A stretch of DNA of 64,000 bases, taken from Suillus spraguei. Taxonomy: Eukaryota; Basidiomycota; Agaricomycetes; Boletales; Suillaceae. Of this stretch, positions 11,016 through 21,439 are shown piece by piece (the stretch's first letter is position 1; every line of letters begins with the position of its first letter). The stretch lies in assembly GCA_016800925.1 (NCBI GenBank), contig JABCPU010000041.1:62001-126000 (forward strand), in the 5' to 3' direction. The position numbers and the translations under genes were made by a program. The notes beneath the pieces were generated by a model. It made no database searches and was not told the DNA's origin. It saw nothing but the letters and a program-made list of their open reading frames with translations.

Positions 11016-11489
11016 TGTTACAATCATACGTGCCCCTATTCATTTTCTATTCATTTACCTTGTATATTACATAACGTGACTCTGACTCATATGCTCAACG
11101 CATCTGTACAATACATGCCTTCCTTATTTAGGATACGCATTTACGTTCTCACGGTTATCTGGTCTGTGCGCACATATTGGCCTATTTAAGCACAGTGTAC
11201 TTGTAGTAGATTCCCTACTTTAATCTTACTGGGTTTTACCTGGAATCTCCTTCGCTTAGGTCTTCAACCTAAGTCGTCTTGAATCGTCTCTAAGTCTAAG
11301 CACTCCTTAGCCTTAGTCTCTATTCTCGCGGATACCTCTCGGACTTGTCCTTGAGGCTGAACCCTTGATCGTACTCGGAACGCGTTCCTTGTACTTTTCA
11401 CCTTGTCCTCTTCTGGACATTGTAAGAACTCCCAGCAGACTGTCTGTGTCTTTTCACTGTCGCTGGTGACGCCACCCCAGTTCGTAACA
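11016..11489 (+). repeat. Gypsy-1 3' LTR
   Basis: 474 bp, TGTTACAATC..GTTCGTAACA, matching the 5' LTR throughout except about two substitutions near the start. It is followed by the right TTCAG duplication at 11490-11494. Confidence 0.95.
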
Positions 11490-12059
11490 TTCAGTGACGT
11501 CTCTGTGCGAGGTTGGGGTGTTGTTTCTGACCGTGGTAGCATTCTTGGATGCCTGTGCAATGTTTAGTACGGCTGAGTTGAGTTGTTTGCTTACCTCTGT
11601 TGCTGTGTATTCCAATGCTGACTTGTGCTTTTCTATTGTTTTCTCTACTTCCTCTACCTTCTCATCCAGTGTGGCGACCAGTCCTCCCATTAGGGCTTGG
11701 ATCTTCTGAACAATACCTTGTATGTCTATCTCCCTGTTGATCTCGAACAGAACGAAGGCCATTGCACGGAGTATATCGATGTGAGTCACTCCTAGATTGG
11801 CTGATATGCTGAACTCGAATAGGGCTGTTGCTATGGGCTGTAGCATGTTGCCTGCCGTCGGTAGTATCAGCCCATGAGTAGCGAGAATCTTTCTTGCTGA
11901 GTTGATCGAGTTTACATCTGTTCTTATGCCTGTTCCTAGCGCGTGGTCTTTGTTAGATTTACTGATGGACAGTAGAGGTTTGTTTGCTGTTGTTTTGCGA
12001 TTGTTCATTCTTGTCGACTGGAATGTAGTTGGTGGGTTTGGTGTGTTCGTCGGGGCCAT
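11490..12059 (-). pseudogene. LINE ORF1, 5' part
   Basis: The N-terminal 189 codons of the LINE ORF1 read from ATG at 12059 to the Gypsy-1 boundary without a stop. A predicted coiled-coil stretch (EKVEEVEKTIEKHKSALEY) fits the usual oligomerising part of ORF1 proteins. It reads straight into LTR sequence because of the insertion and resumes in frame at 3844 once Gypsy-1 is ignored. Confidence 0.8.
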
Positions 12060-12177
12060 GTTTCTTGGGTGGTTGGTGTTTTTTTTGATGCTTGGGGTCT
12101 TGTTGATGGGTGCTTGTGTTGTTTGGGGCTCTTGGGGCCGCCTTTTGGCGTCCTGTGCGCGGTTGTGCGCTCGCTCA
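12060..12177 (-). other. LINE 5' leader and junction with Copia
   Basis: This is non-coding, strongly strand-biased DNA (G/T-rich on +, C/A-rich on -) directly upstream of the ORF1 start. Copia Gag coding sequence begins at about 12178. The junction is the inferred 5' end of the LINE. Confidence 0.5.
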
Positions 12178-14780
12178 TGCAGTCAATCAAGGAGATCACT
12201 GACATTAAGGCACAGTTTAAGGCCATCGAGTCAGCAGAATGGAAGTGTAATGAGTATACTCTTGTACAGGCACTACTTCGTGCATTACCAGACTTCTATG
12301 CCCCGCTCTCGCAGCTCATACTTCATAGTGCTGATGCGAATGCTGGAAAGCTCACGCTTGAAGGTGTTGTTAGTCAGATCCGGAATTCTGAACAATACTA
12401 TGCAAGTTTTGGATCCGATAACCCTCATGCGCACCATACTGCCATGGCAGCTCGAGCTGTCAAACCAGGCAAGCCAGCTGACTGTCCCAAGCCGAAGGAC
12501 CTTGACGCAGCCAAAGGAGACAAGTGGGAACTCTTGTGGCACTCGACATGTGGATTCTATAAGTGCACAGGACATATTTGGTACAACTGCTGTACTCGTC
12601 TAGCACAGACAGACTCTCCAATCACGTCGACACAAACTCTTTCATCAACCTCGCAGATCACTGATCTACCAACTCCTGCTCTAGTGCAACATGACACCAT
12701 CCCATCATTCCTCCGTCTACCTATGCACGAAGCCAGTTTCCCTAATATGAGCAATAGTTCTTTCTCCTTCCATGTAGATTCTGCCGCAACTGCACATATG
12801 GAATCGGACCACTCCCTATAATCCACCCTTAACAGTGAAACTTGCCAATGATGATGTTGTTTTTGCTCTGGGCTGGGGGATTATAAAGTTAGTGCTTGAC
12901 AATGATGGAAGATGGGAGCCTATTGGGCTGCCTTTTCTACATGTTCCCGATCTGCGATGCACTTTGATATCTGTCTCAGCTCTTGCATCGGAGGGTATCT
13001 TCTTTGAAACAAATGCGAAAGGAGCCCGTATACACCGAACAGATGGTGCCACCATTGCCCAAGTTAATTGTACTGATGGGTTATACTATCTTCATGCAAA
13101 GTACAGCCGTGACCATATTGCCTTCGCCGCCAAGGCTTTGTCAAACATGCCACTACCAGCAGCAGTTTGGCATGCATGAATGGGTCATGCAGCTAATACT
13201 ACCTTGCGCAAAGCTGCAAAGGTGGTCACTGGACTTGTTCTTGCTGATAATAGGCCAGATCAACCTATGGAACATGGTGCCGATCACATTGAATGTCAGT
13301 CATGTCTGATGGGAAAACACAAGTGCTTCCCCTTCCCATCACATGCTCGTCACCGTGCCACCAACATTGCAGAACTCATTCATACGGACGTCTGGGGACC
13401 CATTGACACTGCTACTGCATCTGGAGAAATACATTTTGTTGCATTCACAGATGACTTCTCCCATTACTCGACAATCTATCTCATCAAACACAAAAGTGAT
13501 GTGTTTTCTCACCTACAACAATACATCATTTGGATTGAGAAGCAGTCGGGTCAGCAAGTAAAGCGCCTCCGCAGCGACAATGGTGGTGAATATATCTCCA
13601 GCACTGTCACCAAATTCCTGCATGACAAGGGTATAGAACATGAACTTTCGATGCCACATACTGCAGAGCAAAATGGGGTCACTGAGCGTGGACATCAGAC
13701 TATCGTCACACGTGCTTTGAGTGCACACCATCATAGTGGATTCCCGCGATCATTTTGGGGCTATGCTACCTTGAATTCAGCATACATAAAGAATCTCCTT
13801 CCGTCATCAGCCATTGAGGAGAAGACACCCTTTGAACTCTTCCATGGATATCCCCCTGATGTCACACATCTGCGCCCATTTGGCTGTCTTGCTTATGCAC
13901 ATGTTCCGGATGTGACACGACACAAGTATGACTATGTGTCATGACGGTGTTTTTCACTTGGTCACATCAAGGATGCTGGTTATTTGCTATGGGACCCGAC
14001 AGCACGGAAAATTGTTTGGTCCTGAAATGTTCACTTTGATGAGAATATTTTCTATGGAACTCCTAACTCAGTGATCTCTCCACTCGTTAAACTCTATAAT
14101 CAGCGTATCCACATACAAGAATCTGTAAATATGCCAACTGTCATAGTACAAGACTCAAGGAGCAGAGAAGATTCGGGCATCTCCATTCCAAAGATTACAA
14201 GGACACCTATACCATTGACAACTACTGTTTCAGTGGGAGTTTCACCTCTCATAACACCCATAGTATCTGCTGAACCACCTCTCCCATTCCCACAAACTGA
14301 TGAAAACGGAATAGACCAAGCTGCGACACCTGCTGTGGAGGAATCATCAAGTATTGTCTCAATCCCTGAACCTTTCCCACACTGTTCGACTCGTCAACGT
14401 GTTGAGGCTACACTCCCTCTTTCCTGTTCTGTTGCAATCCCAGCCAAGCCTAATGTTCCCGTCAATCGACGCTGGACATATGTTCCAATTCACTCACATA
14501 CAGACTCAGAAGTGCAGTCATCTGAAACCATCACAGAACATTCTGCAATGCTAGGATCCGCTCAGAATATGACTGATGGACGAAAACAACTCCCACAAAC
14601 ACTATCTGAAGCTCACACATCTAGTGAGGAGTCTGCATTCTGGGAGAGTGCTATGATAGAGGAACTAGCTTCACTACAAGAGAAAGGAACTGGTGTACTT
14701 GTTCCACTACCTCCTGGTTGGAAGGCAGTTGGTTCACGGTGGGTATATGCTTACAAATATGATGAAAGTGGTCACATGCT
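12178..14780 (+). pseudogene. Ty1/Copia retrotransposon remnant (gag end, protease, integrase, start of RT)
   Basis: The Gag end (about 12178-12600) has a Cys/His cluster GFYKCTGHIWYNC. The protease signature is VDSAATAHMES near 12775. The GAG-pre-integrase domain (13140-13320) has a C-x2-C ending QSCLMGKHK. The integrase core shows HTDVWGP, RSDNGGEY and AEQNGVTERGHQ (D, D, E). The RT begins with WESAMIEELASLQEKGT and WVYAYKYDESGHM, then stops at the Gypsy-2 junction near 14780. Breaks: a frame change near 12820 and TGA at 13177-13179, 13942-13944 and 14023-14025, each where Arg is expected. The upstream part would lie beyond the LINE, outside the window. No LTR is seen. Confidence 0.88.
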
Positions 14781-14786
14781 TCGGAT
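14774..14786 (+). other. Copia/Gypsy-2 chimeric junction with microhomology
   Basis: The Copia RT frame ends ..GHM-L-R while the Gypsy-2 gag zinc knuckle begins CFGCKKTG. Both readings share ATGCTTCGG, so the join falls within about 8-9 bp of microhomology. No LTR, target duplication or polypurine tract is present at the joint. Confidence 0.7.
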
Positions 14787-17700
14787 GCAAGAAGACCGGA
14801 CACCATATTCACAACTGTCCTAAAAGAAAGAAGAAGACTCCGCTCCGACAAACCGAAGTCAAAGACGAAGAAGATGAAGAAACCGTGAGGCGGATTATAG
14901 AGGATTTTTAAACTGGAGAAACAAGGATTTGACATATGTTTCTCCCAATGTATTACTAAGACTTGTACGTGCTGTAGGTGAAAGGAAAGAACTTTGTATC
15001 CCTATCACACTTCACTCGCGTACACGCTTAAAATCCGTCGACACTACCGCTGTTATTGATTCTGGCGCAGCAGGAACATTCATTTCTGAGGAGTTTGTGA
15101 AACTCCATCAAATCACACGACGAAAGCTTGACAAACCATTTCGAGTTACTATGGCAGATGGAACTCTTATCAAAGGAGGACCAATCATGCATTACTGCCT
15201 TTTAGTGGTAAAAATTGATGATCGAACCATGTATGGAAAGTTCAATATCACTAAACTCGGACGAAGAGATCAAATCCTCTTGGGAATCCCGTGGCTACAT
15301 GCCATGAACCCAAGTATAGATTGGGCTGCCGAAACACTCATCCTTCCTCGAACGACGAAGTCTGACGAAATTGAAATCGACTTGGATACCGATCGGAAGA
15401 AGAACAGGCTACCCCCGGCTTTCCATTGTCATCCCAAGAAATGGCAAAATTCACAACTTCCGAAACTCCTTGTCACTCCTTCTATTAACATTCCTAATGT
15501 TCCAGAAGACTCGGAACCTGAATTACGAGTGCCACGTACTACAGAATCTACCCCCCGTGTACAACTGCCGCGAGCAGTATCACCGATACCCCGCGTAGAG
15601 AAGCGCAAGAACGACTCCGAACCTGAGTATTGGGCTGGACCAGAACCTATTGAGCAACAGCCAATAGAAGAACAAAAGTATGGGAAAAGAAAGCAAAAGA
15701 AGAAATCCCTGGACGAGATACAAACGTACCAAAACTATCTAAGTTCTACGTTCCTCCGAAAACTCTTCAAAATACTCCCTCAGCTTCACTTGAAGAAATC
15801 CCCGATGAAGAAGAACCCATGCCCTCATTAATCCCAACAGAGGATGATGACCAATTCAACACCATGCAAGACGTCTGGCATGCGCCAGAAGTACGTGAAA
15901 TTTCCTCTTATGAGCTTGGAGACAGAGAATTCCTTGTGGAATATGACATGGATGGAGTTGACATGAGAATCATCGAAGAAGTATCCATGGATACACCCCT
16001 CACACATGATGGAACTTCCCAACTCGAACAAACTCCCAATACTTTGCGGATGTCTTTGCTAAAGACGGACTGAACAAACTACCCCCTGAACGCCCTGGTA
16101 TTGATCATCGGATTGATACTAAACCTGGTTTTATTCCCTGAACGTCTAAGGTTTACCCACTATCGGAAAAGAACACGCTGCCGTCAAAACATCTATCGAT
16201 GAAAATGTTGCAAAAGGTTTCATCTCAGAATCGAAGTCACCCCAAGCTAGTGGCTTCTTCTTTGTGGGAAAGAAGAGTGGAGAATTGTGTCCCTGTCAAG
16301 ATTATTGCTACATCAATGATTGGACAGTCAAGAATGCTTATCTGCTCCCACTTCCCATTTCCATCGTTGCATGCCTTCACAATGCACAGTTCTTTACGAA
16401 AATGGATATCCGGTCCAGTTATAATAACATTCGCATCCATCCCGATGATCGCTGGAAAGCAGCATTTACCACGGAATTCGGCCTTTTTGAACCGAACATC
16501 ATGTTCTTTGGCCTCTGTAATTCCCCAGCAACTTTCCAAGTGCACATGAATTGTACCTTCCAACAGGAAATCAATGAAGGATGGATGGTTATCTACATGG
16601 ATGATATCCTGATTTTCTCTACGACAATTGCAGAACATCGTGAACGAACCAGATGGGTTTCAATGAAGATACGAAAGGAACATCTGTTCCTGAAAACGGA
16701 GAAATGCACCTTTGATGCAGAAGAAGTGGAATACCTCGGAATGATAATCCGCCCTGGACAAGTTGCTATGGATACCGCCAAGACCAAGGGAATCGCCGAA
16801 TGGCCAGTTCTGAAATCTGTAAAAGAAGTTCGGTCATTCCTCAGCTTTTGCAACTTCTACCGCACATTCATTTCCCATTACTCTGATATTGTCTGACCCC
16901 TTATCGAATTGACGAAGAAAGATAAGGTCTTTGATTGGTCACCCGAGTGTATGGACACCTTCGACGAACTGAAACAGTGGTTCACATCTCAACTGGTACT
17001 TCGCAATCCCAACCCTTCCTGACAATTTGCCATTGCTACCGACGCTTCTCTTGTAGCAACTGGCGGAGTTCTTTCACAGACTGATGAGAATGGTGTTTAT
17101 CATCCATGCGCATATCTCTCACAGTCTTTGAACCCCGCAGAATGCAATTACCAGATCTTTGATCGGGAACTCCTTGCCGTAATCCAGGCACTGAATGAAT
17201 GGCGTCATTATCTTGAAGGAAACCCACACCCTGTCCTGGTATTTACCGATCACAAGAATCTTCTGTATTTAAGATGTGCACAGAAGCTTACCCATCGCCA
17301 AGCATGTTGGCAGCTGATTTTATCTATTTATGACATCGAACTGCATCACATTGCAGGTACCAAATTGGCAGTACCTGATGCACTATCCCGCTGGCCCGAC
17401 TACGACTCCAGCAAAGACGATAATGAGGACCAGACTCTCCTCCCAGATGCTCTATTCATTCGTCTTATTGACACCAACCTAAAGGATGTTTTGTCATCCT
17501 CTGACCCCCTCGACGACCCTGTCTTCAAGACAGCATCCGATGCCCTTGATGGCGTGTGCCTTCCCCCTATGAAGTCGGCACTCTCTGTCTGGAAGATTGA
17601 GGAGAACATCCTCTACTTTAAGAATCATGCCTACATTCCCCCGGCACATCGTCCCAATATCCTGAAAAGGTATCATGATCATCCTACCGCGGGACATCCT

Positions 17701-18918
17701 GGTAGATTCAAAACTGAAGAACTCGTCAAACGGGAAGCCTGGTGGCCCGCTATGGGCTCCTATATTCGGAAATACATAGAGGGTTGCACCCTTTGTCAGC
17801 AAATGAAAGCGGATACACATCCTGTTCGGCCTCCGCTTACTCCGATCCCCTCATCTGCGACTTGACCCTTTTCTCAGGTCTCTGTCGATCTTATCACTGA
17901 CCTCCCTGTTTCTGGAGGCTTTGACACTATCATGGTCGTGGTAGACCATGGCCTTATGAAGGGGGTAATTATTATCCCTTGTCTGAAAACTGTTACTTCT
18001 GAAGGCATTGCCAAATTATTCTTAAAACATGTTTATCGACGATTTGGACTCCATGACAAAGTTATCTCAGATCGTGGTCCGCAGTTCCTATCTCGCTTCT
18101 CCAAAGAACTTGCTCGACTTCTCAACTACGTCATCGCCCCATCTACAGCTTATCACCCTCAGACCGATGGTCAAACTGAGTGGCTCAATCAAGAGCTAGA
18201 AACATACCTGCGCATCTATTGCTGTAATAACCCTGAAGATTGGATAGAACACCTACCAATCACCAAATTTGTCCACAACCACCAAAAACACAATGCAATG
18301 AATGCATCACCTTTCTATCTCATGATGGGATACGAACCATGCGCTATCCCTCACCTGATCCCCGATTCATCTGTCCCCGCAGCAGAAGATTGAGTACGAT
18401 CCCTGCAGAAGATAAGAGAAGAAGCAATCACCTGCCATAACATTGCGATGCAAACAATGGCCGAATGATCCCGAGGAGAAAAGTACACCCCGTGGAAGAT
18501 CGGAGATAAGGTCTGGCTATCTGCTGCCAATCTTAGACTCAAACTCCCATCACAGAAACTTGCATTAAAGTGATATGGACCTTTCCCGATCATCGATGTC
18601 TTGTCACCTATCACATTTATGCTCAAACTCCCCTCGCAATGGAAAATTCACCCCACTTTCCATGCTTCCATCTTATTGTCCTATAGCGAAACAGACATAC
18701 ACAGTCCGAACTACCCTGAACCACCACCTGATATTATTGAAGAAGAAGAAGAATACAAAGTAGAAGCAATTCTTTCCCACAAAGGAACCGGCATTCGCCG
18801 ACATTATCTTGTTTCCTGGAAAGGATATTCATCAGGAGATAACGAGTGGCTCCCAGAAAAGAACTTGAAGAACTCTGCTCGAATCCTGAATGCTTATCAG
18901 AAGCAACACTCCCTCTGA
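14780..18918 (+). pseudogene. Gypsy-2 gag end and pol, degenerate
   Basis: Collinear with Gypsy-1 from the gag zinc knuckle (CFGCKKTGHHIHNC) through protease (VIDSGAAGTFIS), RT (VIYMDDILIFS, near 16590), RNase H, integrase (ISDRGPQF, YHPQTDGQTEWLNQE) and chromodomain (to 18918). The 5' LTR and most of gag are missing. About 130 bp between protease and RT are deleted near 16040. Stops include TGA at 16139-16141, 17020-17022, 18391-18393 and 18466-18468; at the last three Gypsy-1 has CGA. Clearly older than Gypsy-1. Confidence 0.9.
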
Positions 18919-18973
18919 TTATTCTTCAGTCAATCAAATCGCACAAGCACTTGATCAACTAACACCTTTCAAA

Positions 18974-20395
18974 ATGTCCTTTCCCACTGCATACATCACC
19001 CCCATCACTATTGCCAACAATGACTCTGATTCCGACGCAGAAAATTATGGAACCCTTGCCACCGAAATCGACACCTCCTACATTGAAGCTGCCCTTCTAT
19101 GCGAAGGACATGCTCTTGAAATTGAGATAATCCTTACTGAAAGAGGTGCCTTCCCAGCTTTACTTCTTGTTAACATCATCCGCACCACCGCCCTCATCGA
19201 AACTACCATCAATGAAACTACAGAAATCACGTACCGCCAGCGCATCTTACATCTACAAAAACGCATTCGTTCTTACGCTATGCTGTTGCTTCCCCATTCT
19301 TTTAAGAGTGATGTTGAAGAAGCTATTCACATCATGGCCAAACGTCGAGCAGGTGTTGCTTGACCTCCCTCTCCGCAAAGAGATATGGACCCACTTCCAG
19401 TCCCTCCACCCCCTTCTTCGCACGTTTATTCTAACATTGATGCCTTTGCTGGCTTATACACTGCTGTTCAAGAAATTGGACAGCTCACCAACGCAGTCAT
19501 CAAAACTATCCAGCAATTGGTCGTGGAAACAAGAGCAGCCAGAAATTTAGTTGAAGAAGCCATTACTGATCTGCAGCAAACTCAAGTGGACCTCACTTCC
19601 CCATGAACTCCATCTCCCATTGAACAACCAACTTCACCACCCTCTGTCATAGTATCCCATGATCACCCTGCATGGCTATATGAACCTTGTACAGATGAGC
19701 AGTGTAAAGCTGCGAAAATATTAGGAGTCCCTGTAGCTGAGTTGGTGGCACTTGGTCCTCAACTTCGCAACCTTCATATTCACCCTCCAATGTCTATTCC
19801 GTCATCATTCGGTCCAATGGACCCTGTCTCACCAATCCTAGTAAAGGACTTCAGTGTAACGTCCCCTTCCTCCTCTGACAAACTCCTTGCAGTGGCTGAA
19901 CGAGCAACTACCCCTGATCTCCCAATGTTGGCATACACCCTTACCACTAAACAGCAGGCGCAGCTCAGATGCGACAATACTTTCACTTTAAGTCGTATGG
20001 CGCGACGGAAGGGAAAGAAGCGCGCCAGATCCATTAGTCCCAAACCCATTATTTCGCCATCACCCTTACACATGTCTACCTCCAACACTGATGAAAATAT
20101 GAAATGTCGATTCTGTGGTATCATTGGACATCGGCAAAAGAACTGCCCCGACTACCAGTGCCAAATCTGTCTGCAACACGCCCCTACCCATCTATCTATC
20201 TACTGCCCTCAGCATCTTGGAGATCCCCTGTTTACACTTACTTGGAAGGATGACGGATTCTACGATGCACTTCGTAAGTGGGAGCAGTATCTTATTAATC
20301 ATCGAAGAAGGAAGGCAGGTCGACGAGCGAGGACTATAGCGGAAGAAGAAGTGGCTTATATGCTAGGGGGAAGTGCTGCCGATGAAGACATTGAC
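18974..20395 (+). pseudogene. Gypsy-2 ORF3
   Basis: Homologue of Gypsy-1 ORF3, starting ATG at 18974. It reads through the site where Gypsy-1 is frameshifted (LHLQKRIRSYAMLLLP), showing that the ancestral ORF3 was one frame. It has TGA at 19361-19363 and 19604-19606 where Gypsy-1 has CGA. The paired knuckles are kept: CRFCGIIGHRQKNC and CQICLQHAPTHLSIYC. Its last codons are replaced by LTR sequence at the deletion joint. Confidence 0.8.
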
Positions 20396-20701
20396 CTATT
20401 TAAGCACGTGGTATTGCGACTGTATACTTTACTTTAATCTTACTGGGTTTTACCTGGAATATCCTTCGCTTAGGTCTCCAACCTAAGTCGTCTTGAATCG
20501 TCTCTAAGTCTAAGCACTCCTTAGCCTTAGTCTCTATTCTCGTAGAACCTCTTAGACTTGTCTTTGAGGACGAACCCTTGATAGTACTCGGAACGTGTTC
20601 CTTGTACTTTCACCTTGTCCTCTTCTGGACATTGTAGAACTTCCCAGCAGACCATCTGTGTCTTTTCACTGTCGCTGGTGATGCCATCCCAGTTTGTAAT
20701 A
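20396..20701 (+). repeat. Gypsy-2 3' LTR, missing its U3 part
   Basis: Starts at the TATA-like CCTATTTAAGC, continues through ACTTTAATCTT and ends GTTTGTAATA. The upstream part of the LTR and the polypurine tract are deleted, so the ORF3 frame runs directly into the promoter region. Confidence 0.85.
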
Positions 20702-21267
20702 TTGACCATTGCCCCTTCAAGTTCTCCGATGATGGCATCAGCTGTGTTATTGGCTTCCTGAACAGCAGCGAGTAAGCCAGTAAGGGCAGCAATATTAGAA
20801 CGAGTGCCCGAATCATGGATGGGAGGAGCAGGAATTGGGAGTGGATCTCTTTGTGGAGAGGGAGGTCTAGCCACGCCTGCTCAATGCTCGGCCACGATGT
20901 GAATAGCCATCTCAACATCAGCATTAAAAGAATTGGGAAGAAGAAGCAGCCCATAAGAGCGAATGCATTTCTGGCAGTGTAGGATTTGCTGGTGGATAAC
21001 ATCATCTTGAATGTTGTGGCATATAGTTTCAATGAGTGCGGCTGTGCGGATGATGTTGGTGAGGACGATAGTGACGAACGCATCCTTTCCGGTAAGGATC
21101 TTTTCAATCTTGGTTGCATGTCCAGGGCAGAGGAGGGCGGCTTCAACGAAGGAGTTTCCGTCAATGTTTCTGATGAGGTCAGCATAGTGGTCAGTGGTGG
21201 TATAAGTTTCTTCAGCAACAGGGTGGATGTAAGTAGTGGGGAATGAAGTGTTTATGGAAGAAGTCAT
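20702..21267 (-). pseudogene. Gypsy-3 ORF3, N-terminal part
   Basis: Reads from ATG at 21267 (MTSSINTSFPTTYIHPVAEE) with the same layout as Gypsy-1 ORF3, including LHCQKCIRSYGLLLLPNSF. A stop follows AIHIVAEH at about 20881; the frame then resumes ARPPSPQRDPLPIPAP. It is cut at 20702 by Gypsy-2 sequence, so the knuckle part is lost. Confidence 0.75.
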
Positions 21268-21439
21268 ATCAAATGGTTTATGGGGCTGGTTCAACTTCAA
21301 AGGGCATGTTGTTTTTTATAAGCGTTCAAAATTTGTGCGGAGTTTGCTAAATTCTTTTCGGGGATCCATTCGTTATCTCCCAATCAATATCCTTTCCAAG
21401 AGACAAGATAACATCAGCGATTGCCGGTTCCTTTATGGG

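Larger units (their letters stand above)
3845..11489 (+). mobile_element. Gypsy-1, nearly intact Ty3/Gypsy chromovirus
   Basis: Seen in order: 474-bp LTR, self-priming-type primer-binding site, gag, pol (protease, RT, RNase H, integrase, chromodomain), a third ORF, polypurine tract and an identical-length LTR, all flanked by TTCAG. The two LTRs differ by eye at only about two positions near their starts (3855 and 3861 against the matching 3' LTR bases), so insertion was recent. Integrase before a C-terminal chromodomain marks a chromovirus; chromodomains commonly steer integration towards marked chromatin. One TGA in pol (8368-8370) and one missing A in ORF3 (9801-9804) suggest this copy is only just inactive. 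It is inserted in LINE ORF1. Confidence 0.95.
1..12177 (-). mobile_element. Non-LTR retrotransposon (LINE), interrupted by Gypsy-1 and truncated by the window edge
   Basis: Seen: on the - strand the order is 5' leader (about 12177-12060), ORF1 with zinc knuckles (12059-11490, then 3844-2592), and ORF2 with an apurinic-type endonuclease followed by reverse transcriptase (2525 to the window edge). Gypsy-1 (3845-11489) sits inside ORF1 with a TTCAG duplication; removing it and one duplicate restores one frame across the join. The 5' end abuts Copia gag sequence near 12178, as expected of a LINE inserted into Copia. Known: this ORF1/ORF2 layout is typical of Jockey/Tad/I-like LINEs. The 3' end, any RNase H and the tail lie outside the window. 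Several stops and frameshifts make this copy dead. Confidence 0.85.
14780..20701 (+). mobile_element. Gypsy-2, 5'-truncated relative of Gypsy-1
   Basis: Contains gag end, pol, ORF3 and the 3' part of an LTR in the same order as Gypsy-1. It lacks the 5' LTR and gag body (chimeric joint at 14780) and the end of ORF3, polypurine tract and U3 part of the 3' LTR (deletion near 20392-20400). Its LTR end abuts Gypsy-3 ORF3 in the opposite orientation, consistent with original insertion into Gypsy-3. Confidence 0.9.
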
